Assembly (NCBI RefSeq): GCF_029914245.1
Contig: NZ_JARYZI010000003.1
Location: forward strand, 186,001 to 250,000
DNA length: 64,000 nucleotides
Source: Fusibacter bizertensis
GTDB lineage: Bacteria; Bacillota; Clostridia; Peptostreptococcales; Acidaminobacteraceae
Reading direction: 5' to 3'
The translations under genes were made by a program, and so were the position numbers. Below are positions 37,211 through 45,148 of this stretch, piece after piece. The stretch's first letter is position 1; every line of letters begins with the position of its first letter. The notes below the pieces were generated by a model, which searched no databases, had not been told where the DNA came from, and saw only the letters and a list, made by a program, of their open reading frames with translations.

Positions 37211-38390
37211 TTCTTAGCTCCTTAACAAACATCGCTCTACTTCCCAAACTTTCATAACTTTTAAAAAGTGTATCTGCATCATATATCATGCTTCCTTCAA
37301 GTGGGTCCATCACATAAAGCTTATCTCCAACGTAGCCATAGATTACCATACAATGTAAATTAGTTGCTGCATTAAAAAATGTATCTGTACTTTCTAAATA
37401 CCAGCCATAACCAAAATTTGCCAAACTCAAATCACGTGTTGCCCATATTCCAATTGGTTTTCCTTGTTCAACATATGACATAATCATTTCCTTGGTACTT
37501 CCAGTTAAATCCAAAACTTCGTGATTCCCCGCTACTGACCTAATGTAATCTTCACCTGCTTTCACAGTTGGTGCTGCATAAACAAACCAACCACCCGGAT
37601 CTTTAGGATCTCCTGAAAACGCAACGTTAGGATCTGCACCATATAATTTATTGTCTTTTTTATAAAATGGCTCCATTGGTAAATAATTGTCAGATAAAGT
37701 CACTTTATCTATGGCATAACCTGCGAAGTTTAAAAGTGAAGTCAACGCTGTTATCTCGCATCCATTTGGAAGTTCTGGTTTTTGAAGTAAAACTGGAACA
37801 TCTAATTTTAATTCATCAATTTTTACAATACCCTCTTGATTTAATGAATAATTTAATACAAAAGGTTCAACAACTTGATCATAATGTAGCTCCATAATTG
37901 GTGATGACATCTCGATGATAATCTCACTGTTATTCTCTACATATGGTGCACTCGCCTCTATTTGTACAACTTTATAGGCTTGCTTAAAATCAATAAGCTG
38001 AGACGTTGCAGTTCCATCTTCACCGGTCACAAGCGTCTCTAATACTTCTTTTGTTATTGCATCTTGAAGTTCAAATTTAAACCCAGCTAGTTTAAAATCT
38101 CTACTGGTATCTTCAGCAACTACAGTTACCCTTCCTTGCTCCACACGACCTGTAATTAGGTCAACTAATTTATTGACAACATCTCTCACCGCATTTCGGT
38201 CTATACTTTCATCAACTTTTGCAATTACACGCGGATCATTTGGATCAATTCCAATATCATCAGGTATATTTCCCTTTAGTAGTCCAATATCCACAAGTAG
38301 ACCACTGTTAAAGATCATCATTCCTACAACTATCAAAACTGCTATTAACAAAATAGGTTTTATTGGCAGCCTACTTTTTCTTCTTCTCAT
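37203..38390 (-). CDS. membrane-anchored C39-like cysteine peptidase with SpaA-like domain
   Basis: An N-terminal signal anchor (residues 10-30, after MRRRKSRLPIKP) puts the rest outside the membrane. Residues 90-165 resemble a SpaA/Cna-B type beta domain (GFKFELQDAITKEVLETLVTGEDGTA). Residues 198-395 are a C39_2 peptidase domain: Q203 and C211 in LQKPELPNGCEITAL, H346 in NLHCMVIYGY and D362 in YVMDPLEG complete the catalytic set. The position between FemX and aspartate racemase genes suggests a wall-related substrate, for example a cross-bridge or a surface protein (inference). AAGGAG precedes the ATG. Confidence 0.88.
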   Translation of the reverse strand: MRRRKSRLPIKPILLIAVLIVVGMMIFNSGLLVDIGLLKGNIPDDIGIDPNDPRVIAKVDESIDRNAVRDVVNKLVDLITGRVEQGRVTVVAEDTSRDFKLAGFKFELQDAITKEVLETLVTGEDGTATSQLIDFKQAYKVVQIEASAPYVENNSEIIIEMSSPIMELHYDQVVEPFVLNYSLNQEGIVKIDELKLDVPVLLQKPELPNGCEITALTSLLNFAGYAIDKVTLSDNYLPMEPFYKKDNKLYGADPNVAFSGDPKDPGGWFVYAAPTVKAGEDYIRSVAGNHEVLDLTGSTKEMIMSYVEQGKPIGIWATRDLSLANFGYGWYLESTDTFFNAATNLHCMVIYGYVGDKLYVMDPLEGSMIYDADTLFKSYESLGSRAMFVKELRNE

Positions 38391-38417
38391 TTTTCAATCT
38401 CCTTGTCAATACTCAAA

Positions 38418-39461
38418 CTAGCCTTTTCGAAGTAATTTGATCTTAATTTTTTGTAATTTCGGATAAACCTCTGTAAACAAATTATAAATAATTGGGTTAT
38501 AAATCTTATCTACTTCACCAATTAACTCTGTTACACCTTCTTCTCTACAGAACCCTTCTTTAAACTTATAGAGCCCATCCTCATTATCAAGTTCAAAAAC
38601 ACCACCAAAGTCATACTTAGTGATATTGTTCTCAAGAGCCCAGCGAATCATCTCCCACTGCATGAGATAATTGGGCATCAAATTTCTTTTCACATTGGAA
38701 CTCGCACCATATATATACCAAAGTTTATCACCATACATGATGCCAATAGCACCTGATAGATAATCGTCTTCATGCTTTGTTAGATAAATTCTTATGTTGC
38801 CTTCAAAAGCCCTCATCATATTTTGAAAATAGGCATAGCTTCTAATCACCAATCGATTTCTTACTGACATTATTTCATATAATTCATAAAAAATCTTAAG
38901 CGCTTCATCTGAAGTATGATAGGATACTTCGACCCCTTTGCGCCTTGACAAATTGATATTATATCTCGTCTTTTGACTAAATCTTGCCAACAATGTTTCC
39001 TCAGTATCATTTTCAAGATTGAGAATCATGTTATAAATCGGCTGAACCAAGGCATTCTTATCGACTCCTCGACCGCGTACTTTTAAACCAAGTTCCTCAT
39101 AACTTTCGATTAGTGCTTTATCATATTTCACTTCTGGGTCAAAACGTAAAACAAAAGCTCTTTTCCGTTTGGCAAAAGCTTTTGTCTCATTGATAAGTAA
39201 CTGTAAGGTTTCCAAATCATAGGGATCGCAAACAGGACCTCTCGTCGCGTAAAGAAGAGAAAATCCAAGCATTTTTTTGATAACAAGTGAGAAAGCACCT
39301 ACAATCTCACCTTCTTTTTCGATATATATTTGTGCACTGTCCCAACCTGTTTTAATAGTTGCCCAGTTAATATCTTGAGTTGCTGTTGCATAGTCTGATT
39401 CTCTTACAAAGCGATTATACTTTTCAACAGCTTTTGAATCAGTGTAATCTAATATGGGCAT
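38418..39461 (-). CDS. FemAB/FemX-type peptidyltransferase (peptidoglycan bridge formation)
   Basis: The 347-residue protein has the duplicated GNAT fold of the Fem family. Recognisable stretches are YATATQDINWATIKTGWDSAQIYIEKEGEIVGAFSLVIKK at the start, LLYATRGPVCD near 68, RFSQKTRYNINLSRRKGVEV near 160, and GAIGIMYGDKLWYIYGASS near 240 with YDFGGVFE. Fem transferases add amino acids from aminoacyl-tRNA to the peptidoglycan stem or lipid II. Here it accompanies a D-Asp ligase, so it may add a second residue or act on an alternative cross-bridge. It is 54 nt downstream of the ligase gene. Confidence 0.9.
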   Translation of the reverse strand: MPILDYTDSKAVEKYNRFVRESDYATATQDINWATIKTGWDSAQIYIEKEGEIVGAFSLVIKKMLGFSLLYATRGPVCDPYDLETLQLLINETKAFAKRKRAFVLRFDPEVKYDKALIESYEELGLKVRGRGVDKNALVQPIYNMILNLENDTEETLLARFSQKTRYNINLSRRKGVEVSYHTSDEALKIFYELYEIMSVRNRLVIRSYAYFQNMMRAFEGNIRIYLTKHEDDYLSGAIGIMYGDKLWYIYGASSNVKRNLMPNYLMQWEMIRWALENNITKYDFGGVFELDNEDGLYKFKEGFCREEGVTELIGEVDKIYNPIIYNLFTEVYPKLQKIKIKLLRKG

Positions 39462-39515
39462 TCACTGCCTCCTTTATTGCTTTATCATTTAACTATAGTT
39501 ATCTACTAATTGAAA

Positions 39516-40748
39516 TTATATTTTTTTTACAAAATAGGTTTCAAAAGTTTTGATATAACGTCTATAATATCTAAAAACTCTTAGATTTCTTTTTATGTCT
39601 CTATCTTTTGCATAATATAGTGTACTGCTTGTTTGATTGTTATCAATTCTTTTGTTCACTTCATGCTTAAGACTGGCGTGATCCAAATATTTTCTAAGTA
39701 CACGTTTAGGAATCCCCAACCAAAGATGAGGTTTATCAGCATAAACGGTTTCATACTTTGACTGATAAACAAAAGCATCCACAAGGTACGCGGCTTGATT
39801 ATAACCACTTCCTGTTACGAAGAAACTACTTCTTCCCTGCCTTAAATTGATTTCAAACACTTTATATTTTCCAGTTTTAGGATCATATTTCATATCGAAA
39901 TTAGAAAATCCAATATAACCAATGCCTTCTAAAAATGATTTATACTCTGCAAAAATCTCAGTATCAAAGGCATCAATAATTGCAGTGTAATTTCCGATTA
40001 AAGTTGGCGTTGGATCTTCAAGTAGTGGTTGACCTAAACACATAAGTCTTACTTTTCCATCAGGACCTGATAAGCAATTGAGTACGCGCATAGAGGAATC
40101 ATCTCCAGAGATATACTCTTGTAAGATTAACTCAGCATCATACGTCGACTGATAAATGCTCTTAATCGTATCCGCTAAAATTGCTTCATTTTCAATTATA
40201 TATGCTTTTTGCTTGCCCTGAAACTTTGCCTCAAAATAACGCATGCTATCCGAGGGTTTAAGCACTACTGGAAATCCTAAGTCTAATGAACTTATAATTT
40301 TACTCATTTGAGGCAGTTGAGATTTACCAATCACTTTCGTTTTCGGGTAATTTAGACCTTGGGCCTCACATGTTTCGTAAAAACCAGCTTTTGAATTTAA
40401 AGTTAACATCAAATCTTCATCAATAAACGGAACGATAAAATTGCCTTCAAGTTGCTTTTTATGATGCACAATTAACTCAACATACCCATCACTACTTGCA
40501 ACGAGTATCAAGTTTTTATATTGTTTTTTTAGATCTGCAGCAAGTTCGTTTAGTACCTCCGCGAACTTATCTGGCTCACCAAGTTCCTTAACAATCTTTA
40601 GATCTAAGATCTGCGAACCAAAAGTAGTAAACAATTCTCCTTTGCCAACAACTAAACTCTTTATGCCGTATGCCATATGAAAAGCTTTAGCCATACCATA
40701 TGCATTGCTATCGGTTCCTAAGATCACGGGTAGAAAATCTTTCATCAT
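39516..40748 (-). CDS. D-aspartate ligase-like ATP-grasp enzyme
   Basis: The 410-residue ATP-grasp protein closely recalls the E. faecium D-aspartate ligase Asl(fm). Shared blocks are VILGTDSNAYGMAKAF at the N-terminus, CLGQPLLEDPTP and IGNYTAII in the middle, GFSNFDMKYD, and FEINLRQGRSSFFVT with the Mg2+-binding Glu/Asn. That enzyme activates the beta-carboxyl of D-Asp as an acyl-phosphate and joins it to the side-chain amine of L-Lys in the UDP-MurNAc pentapeptide or lipid precursor. The start overlaps the asnB stop (ATGATGA). An aspartate racemase gene three genes downstream could supply the substrate. Confidence 0.9.
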   Translation of the reverse strand: MMKDFLPVILGTDSNAYGMAKAFHMAYGIKSLVVGKGELFTTFGSQILDLKIVKELGEPDKFAEVLNELAADLKKQYKNLILVASSDGYVELIVHHKKQLEGNFIVPFIDEDLMLTLNSKAGFYETCEAQGLNYPKTKVIGKSQLPQMSKIISSLDLGFPVVLKPSDSMRYFEAKFQGKQKAYIIENEAILADTIKSIYQSTYDAELILQEYISGDDSSMRVLNCLSGPDGKVRLMCLGQPLLEDPTPTLIGNYTAIIDAFDTEIFAEYKSFLEGIGYIGFSNFDMKYDPKTGKYKVFEINLRQGRSSFFVTGSGYNQAAYLVDAFVYQSKYETVYADKPHLWLGIPKRVLRKYLDHASLKHEVNKRIDNNQTSSTLYYAKDRDIKRNLRVFRYYRRYIKTFETYFVKKI

Positions 40749-42607
40749 GATTTTACTCCTAAATTAGTTTTGCCGAAAAATTGTTTATACCAAATTAAAA
40801 ATACATAAACAGTCCAGATGTATCTTTGATAGTTTTTCTCGCCTTTGTAATGTGATTCTAAATAGTGAAGTAACAAATCTACATCAAAAAACTCAGCCGT
40901 GTCAGGATTTAAGAATTCTTCTTTGATCATCTGATAATACTTTTCTTCCTTCATCCAATATTTAATTGGAACTGGAAAACCAAGTTTAGGTCGTTTTGCC
41001 CACGCCTCAGGCAACACTTCATTGGCAGCAACTCTAAGTGCAAACTTAGTGTTTTCTTTATTTACACGTTGGTTGCTTGGAAGCGTCGAGGCAAATTCCA
41101 TAACTTCTTTGTCCAAAAATGGCACTCTTAATTCTAACGAATGCGCCATACTCATCTTATCTGCTTTTAAAAGGATGTCCCCAGGTAACCACAAATGTAA
41201 ATCTAAATATTGCATCTTTGTTAGATCATCTTCATTTTTCACTTCATCGTAGACATTCTGAGTAATACTTCTAACAGTAGGACCACCTCTATAAGCAGGT
41301 TTTAACACTGCCATAGCATCTTCTACTGCAAAGACTTTTGCTTCTCCGATAAATTTTTCCTCAACTGATAAGCCACCATTTGTTAAAAATCGGGTCACTT
41401 TATTTTGTGGTAATTTTCTAGTGATTCCAGAAACAGCCTTCCTTACCCCAAAAGGCACTTTTTCATAGGTATCAATTGCTGGTGAATTTTGATACCAAGG
41501 ATAGCCACCAAAAATCTCATCTGCACCTTCACCTGAAAGTACTACTGTAACATGCTCTCTTGCAAGCTCTGCTAAAAAATATAACGGCACAGAAGATGGA
41601 TTCGACTGTGGTTCATCCATATGGTATTGGATCTTAGGCAATGCATCAAAACACTCATCTGCTGTAATAATTTTACTGTGATTTTCGATACCAAGCATCT
41701 CTGATAGTTCTGCGGCCAATTTGGTTTCGTTGAACATCGCTTCATACTCCTGAAAACCTACTGAAAACGTTTTATTGGGTTTAAGTAGCGCTGTAATATA
41801 GCTAGAGTCTACACCGCCTGATAAAAAAGAACCCACCTTAACATCGCTGATTTTATGGTATTCTACTGATTCTTTAAGAATCTGCTTAATCTGTTCAACA
41901 TTTGATTTCAAGTCATTTTCAACAACCTTAAAATCATTGTGCCAATACTTTTCTACTGAGAGCTGATCACCTTCAAAGACTAAGTAATGAGCTGGTTTCA
42001 ACTTGTACACACCTTCAAAAAAAGTTTCTTCCATAGAAGAGTATTGAAAAGTCAAATAGGGTCTTAAGGCATTTTTATTTAATGTTTTGATAAACTTCGG
42101 ATGCTCTAAAAACGATTTAATCTCTGAACCAAATATTAATGAACCATCTTTAGTATTTTGCGTATAATAAAGTGGTTTTATCCCAAAGTAATCTCTTGCT
42201 ATAAACAACTTCTTTTTCTTAGTATCCCAAATTGAAAATGCAAACATCCCTCTGAGCTTGTTGAGAATTTCTACACCATATTCTTCATAGCCATGTAATA
42301 TTACTTCACTATCTGTATGGCTATGAAATTGATGCCCTTTTTCAACAAGTGTCTCTCTAAGAGATTGATAATTATAGATTTCACCATTAAAAACAAGTAC
42401 TATATCTTCATTTTCGTTAAACATTGGTTGTTTTGCTACGTCAGATAAATCAATAATACTCAATCTTCTAAAACCAAGTGATACGTTACCATCGCTATAA
42501 GCGCCATCACTATCTGGCCCACGATGAGATATTGCATCTGTCATTTTTCTAAGTACTTCAACGCCATCTATCTTATCAACATGTGTATATCCTACAAAAC
42601 CGCACAT
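40745..42607 (-). CDS. asnB: glutamine-hydrolysing asparagine synthetase
   Basis: The N-terminal class II glutaminase domain has the nucleophile Cys 2 (MCGFVGY), RLSIIDLS, FNGEIYNY and the Asp-containing SHTDSEV. The synthetase domain has the PP-loop SFLSGGVDSSYI near residue 260. The 620-residue length is typical of AsnB/AsnH. The enzyme amidates a carboxylate with glutamine-derived ammonia. In L. lactis, AsnH amidates the D-Asp of the peptidoglycan cross-bridge; the overlap with the D-Asp ligase gene suggests the same role here rather than free Asn synthesis (inference). It starts 12 nt after murE. Confidence 0.95.
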   Translation of the reverse strand: MCGFVGYTHVDKIDGVEVLRKMTDAISHRGPDSDGAYSDGNVSLGFRRLSIIDLSDVAKQPMFNENEDIVLVFNGEIYNYQSLRETLVEKGHQFHSHTDSEVILHGYEEYGVEILNKLRGMFAFSIWDTKKKKLFIARDYFGIKPLYYTQNTKDGSLIFGSEIKSFLEHPKFIKTLNKNALRPYLTFQYSSMEETFFEGVYKLKPAHYLVFEGDQLSVEKYWHNDFKVVENDLKSNVEQIKQILKESVEYHKISDVKVGSFLSGGVDSSYITALLKPNKTFSVGFQEYEAMFNETKLAAELSEMLGIENHSKIITADECFDALPKIQYHMDEPQSNPSSVPLYFLAELAREHVTVVLSGEGADEIFGGYPWYQNSPAIDTYEKVPFGVRKAVSGITRKLPQNKVTRFLTNGGLSVEEKFIGEAKVFAVEDAMAVLKPAYRGGPTVRSITQNVYDEVKNEDDLTKMQYLDLHLWLPGDILLKADKMSMAHSLELRVPFLDKEVMEFASTLPSNQRVNKENTKFALRVAANEVLPEAWAKRPKLGFPVPIKYWMKEEKYYQMIKEEFLNPDTAEFFDVDLLLHYLESHYKGEKNYQRYIWTVYVFLIWYKQFFGKTNLGVKS

Positions 42608-42619
42608 ATATTCACCTTC

Positions 42620-44107
42620 CTATTTATCTTTACGAATAACTTTCATTTTACTTTTTACGATTTCTGCTTCATTGAAAGGGATATCTTCTTTTCCTACAAC
42701 TTGTGAAGTTTCGTGTCCTTTTCCAGCAATCAACAATACATCACCAGGTTTCATCGATTCAAGTGCTTCTTCGATGGCAACTTTGCGATCAACTACAGTT
42801 ACATAGTTTTTACTATACTGTTTAAACGATGTCACTACATCTTCTATAATCTGTACTGGATCTTGCTCTTTAGGGTTATCTGAAGTAATAAAAGCAAAAT
42901 CTGATTTTTGCGCTGCGACTTTACCCATTGCAGTTCTCTTATCAAGACCAATCAATCCTGGAGCTGCATATACGCCAAATACGAGTAGTAATCTTCCTTT
43001 AACAAATTGTCTTAGTGTATCTAGTGCTTTTTCGAGTCCATCTTCAGTATGTGCAAAATCCACTACAACTTTATAATCATTGTCTTGATATACGGTTTCA
43101 AATCTACCTTTTACACCTTTTAGTGCTTCAATCCCACTAGATATAACCTTTTGTTCAATCCCTTCTGAAATAGCCCACGCTACTACAGCGAGCGTATTGT
43201 AAATATAGATTTCACCTGGAATATTCACTCTAATGGGAATTTCACCTTGAGGTGTAACTGCTGTATAAAGTGAGTACTCTGCAGTATATTCGATATCCTT
43301 TGCCCAAACATCAGCATTTGACTTAAGGCCGTAAGAAAGACACTGAACATCACTTTTTTCTTGCAAAGTATCATACATTTTTTTACCATAAAGATCATCT
43401 ATATTGATAATATTTGTTTTCTCCGTCATATAAAACAACTTTTCTTTTGCTCTATAATATTGCGTCATATCTTTATGGAGTTCAAGATGATCTGGCGTTA
43501 AATTTGTAAAAATACCACTATCAAAGTGACAAAAAGATACTCTATGCAAATCAAGCGCATGAGACGAAACTTCCATGATACAATACTCTACATCAGCTTC
43601 AACCATCTGCGAGGCAATCTGTTGAAGGGTTAATGATTCTGGTGTTGTATTGGGGGTATCAATCTTTTGATTCCCGATCCAAGTTCCCATTGTTCCTATA
43701 ACGCCTGTCTTTGCTGACAGGGTATCTAATAGACTCTTTATAAAATAACTTATAGAAGTTTTACCATTTGTACCTGTAATTCCAATCACATTCATCTTTT
43801 TAGTGGGTTCACCATAGTATCTTGATGCAATATATGCTAGTGCAACTCTCGTGTCAGCTACTTCAATTATCGCTTGATGGGTGATATAATCAATATCGAT
43901 AGGCCTTGAAATAATAACTGTAGATGCACCATTTTCTATTGCCTTTTTCACATAGTCATGGCCATCAACTTTGAACCCCTTAACCGCTACAAAAATATAA
44001 CCAGGTTTTACCTCTCTCGAATCAAAAGCTACACCCGTTACATCATTATCTATGTCACCTTTTATAATTTTATATTCAAGTCCTTGCACACAAGAAAGTA
44101 ATCTCAT
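42620..44107 (-). CDS. MurE-like UDP-N-acetylmuramyl-tripeptide synthetase
   Basis: MurE adds the diamino acid to UDP-MurNAc-L-Ala-D-Glu. Of 495 residues, Mur ligase motifs are ATP loop GITGTNGKTS 109-118, TPNTTPESLTLQ 151-162, NLTPDHLELH 202-211, YYRAKEKLF 217-225 and AGKGHET 461-467. Two signatures are altered: the diamino-acid motif reads DNPKEQDP (410-417) with Lys instead of the meso-DAP-type Arg, and the usual GCGGDRD segment is replaced by FGVYAAPGLIGLDKR (377-391). This may be the housekeeping MurE or a paralogue dedicated to the cluster. ATG 44107 follows GGAGGTG; an upstream ATG at 44140 does not. It is the first gene of the wall operon. Confidence 0.9.
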   Translation of the reverse strand: MRLLSCVQGLEYKIIKGDIDNDVTGVAFDSREVKPGYIFVAVKGFKVDGHDYVKKAIENGASTVIISRPIDIDYITHQAIIEVADTRVALAYIASRYYGEPTKKMNVIGITGTNGKTSISYFIKSLLDTLSAKTGVIGTMGTWIGNQKIDTPNTTPESLTLQQIASQMVEADVEYCIMEVSSHALDLHRVSFCHFDSGIFTNLTPDHLELHKDMTQYYRAKEKLFYMTEKTNIINIDDLYGKKMYDTLQEKSDVQCLSYGLKSNADVWAKDIEYTAEYSLYTAVTPQGEIPIRVNIPGEIYIYNTLAVVAWAISEGIEQKVISSGIEALKGVKGRFETVYQDNDYKVVVDFAHTEDGLEKALDTLRQFVKGRLLLVFGVYAAPGLIGLDKRTAMGKVAAQKSDFAFITSDNPKEQDPVQIIEDVVTSFKQYSKNYVTVVDRKVAIEEALESMKPGDVLLIAGKGHETSQVVGKEDIPFNEAEIVKSKMKVIRKDK

Positions 44108-44220
44108 TTGCACCTCCATACCTTTGTATTCAAAAGTCAATCAATACATATATCTTGTCATAGAAGCCTTGAAAATGCAAGTTAAAATAACATTTTACAC
44201 TATTAAAAGGGGTTATAATT

Positions 44221-45081
44221 ATGCAAACCAATCCGACCGCAATGTATTGGAAATCTTTAGGTCATATGCGTATAAAATGCGAACTTTGTCCGCATCTGTG
44301 TATTATAGAAAATGGTAAGTTGGGAAAATGCCAAGCTAGGGTCAATCATGGGGGCATACTATATACGCTAAGCTATGGAAAAGTCGTTTCTTATGCTTAC
44401 GATCCTATCGAAAAAAAGCCCCTTGCACACTTTCATCCCGACTCTACGATATTTTCAATTGGGACATCCAAATGTAACCTTACATGCTCCTTTTGCCAAA
44501 ATCACAGCCTCGTTAGCTTTGATGGGAATGTCAGGACTACATCTCCAAAGGAAATTGTCACGCTTGCAAAACAAAACGGGTCTATAGGCATCGCCTACAC
44601 TTACAACGAACCCACCATCTGGTATGAGTACATGCTTGAAACATGTAAACTTGCAAAAACCGAGGGCCTTATCAATGTCATGGTGACTAATGGCTATATA
44701 AATTCAGCCCCTATGATAGAACTCTTACCTTGGCTAGATGCTATGAATATTGATTTAAAAGGAACAATCAATTCTTTTTATCAAGATATATGCGGCGGAA
44801 CACTACAACCCGTTAAGGAAACAATTTCTCTATGTAGCAAAAGCACACATGTTGAAGTCACTATGCTATTGATTGATTCACTTAATACAAACTGGACTGA
44901 TTTTGAAAGAACTTGCAAGTGGCTCGCTGATCTGAACTCAAATCTTCCACTCCACATCAGTCGATATTTTCCAGCACATCAACTCACTATTCCAAAAACC
45001 AGACTTGAAACGCTTACAATAGCAAGAGAAATTGCACAAAAATATCTAAAAAATGTCCATATTGGAAATGCTTTTATATAA
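44221..45081 (+). CDS. AmrS-like radical SAM enzyme (AmmeMemoRadiSam type), short form
   Basis: The radical SAM CxxxCxxC motif is C85-NLT-C89-SF-C92. An N-terminal cysteine set (CELCPHLC at 20-27 and C37) and the conserved IAYTYNEPTIWYEY and VMVTNGYI blocks place it with the AmmeMemoRadiSam system radical SAM protein (relatives of pyruvate formate-lyase activase). No AMMECR1 or Memo partner gene is in the window. At 286 residues it ends in NVHIGNAFI and lacks the C-terminal CxxCG-containing tail of longer members; the stop is followed directly by a terminator, so this is the true end. The ATG follows AAAGGGG. Confidence 0.87.
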   Translation: MQTNPTAMYWKSLGHMRIKCELCPHLCIIENGKLGKCQARVNHGGILYTLSYGKVVSYAYDPIEKKPLAHFHPDSTIFSIGTSKCNLTCSFCQNHSLVSFDGNVRTTSPKEIVTLAKQNGSIGIAYTYNEPTIWYEYMLETCKLAKTEGLINVMVTNGYINSAPMIELLPWLDAMNIDLKGTINSFYQDICGGTLQPVKETISLCSKSTHVEVTMLLIDSLNTNWTDFERTCKWLADLNSNLPLHISRYFPAHQLTIPKTRLETLTIAREIAQKYLKNVHIGNAFI

Positions 45082-45082
45082 G

Positions 45083-45137
45083 AAAAAGCTGGAACAGCAT
45101 CTTGACAATAACGTCTTGAGTGCGTTCCAGCTTTTTA
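45083..45137. terminator. terminator between convergent amrS-like and PFK genes
   Basis: AAAAAGCTGGAAC ... GTTCCAGCTTTTT forms a long stem with extra internal pairing (TCTTGAC / GTCTTGAG-type), ending in T on the plus strand. Confidence 0.85.
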
Positions 45138-45148
45138 ACTTTATCTAA

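Noticed and set aside
44221-45081. Pseudogene or frameshift in the AmrS-like gene because of the short C-terminus
   Set aside because: The stop is followed within a few bases by a terminator stem, with no remnant of the missing tail in any frame.
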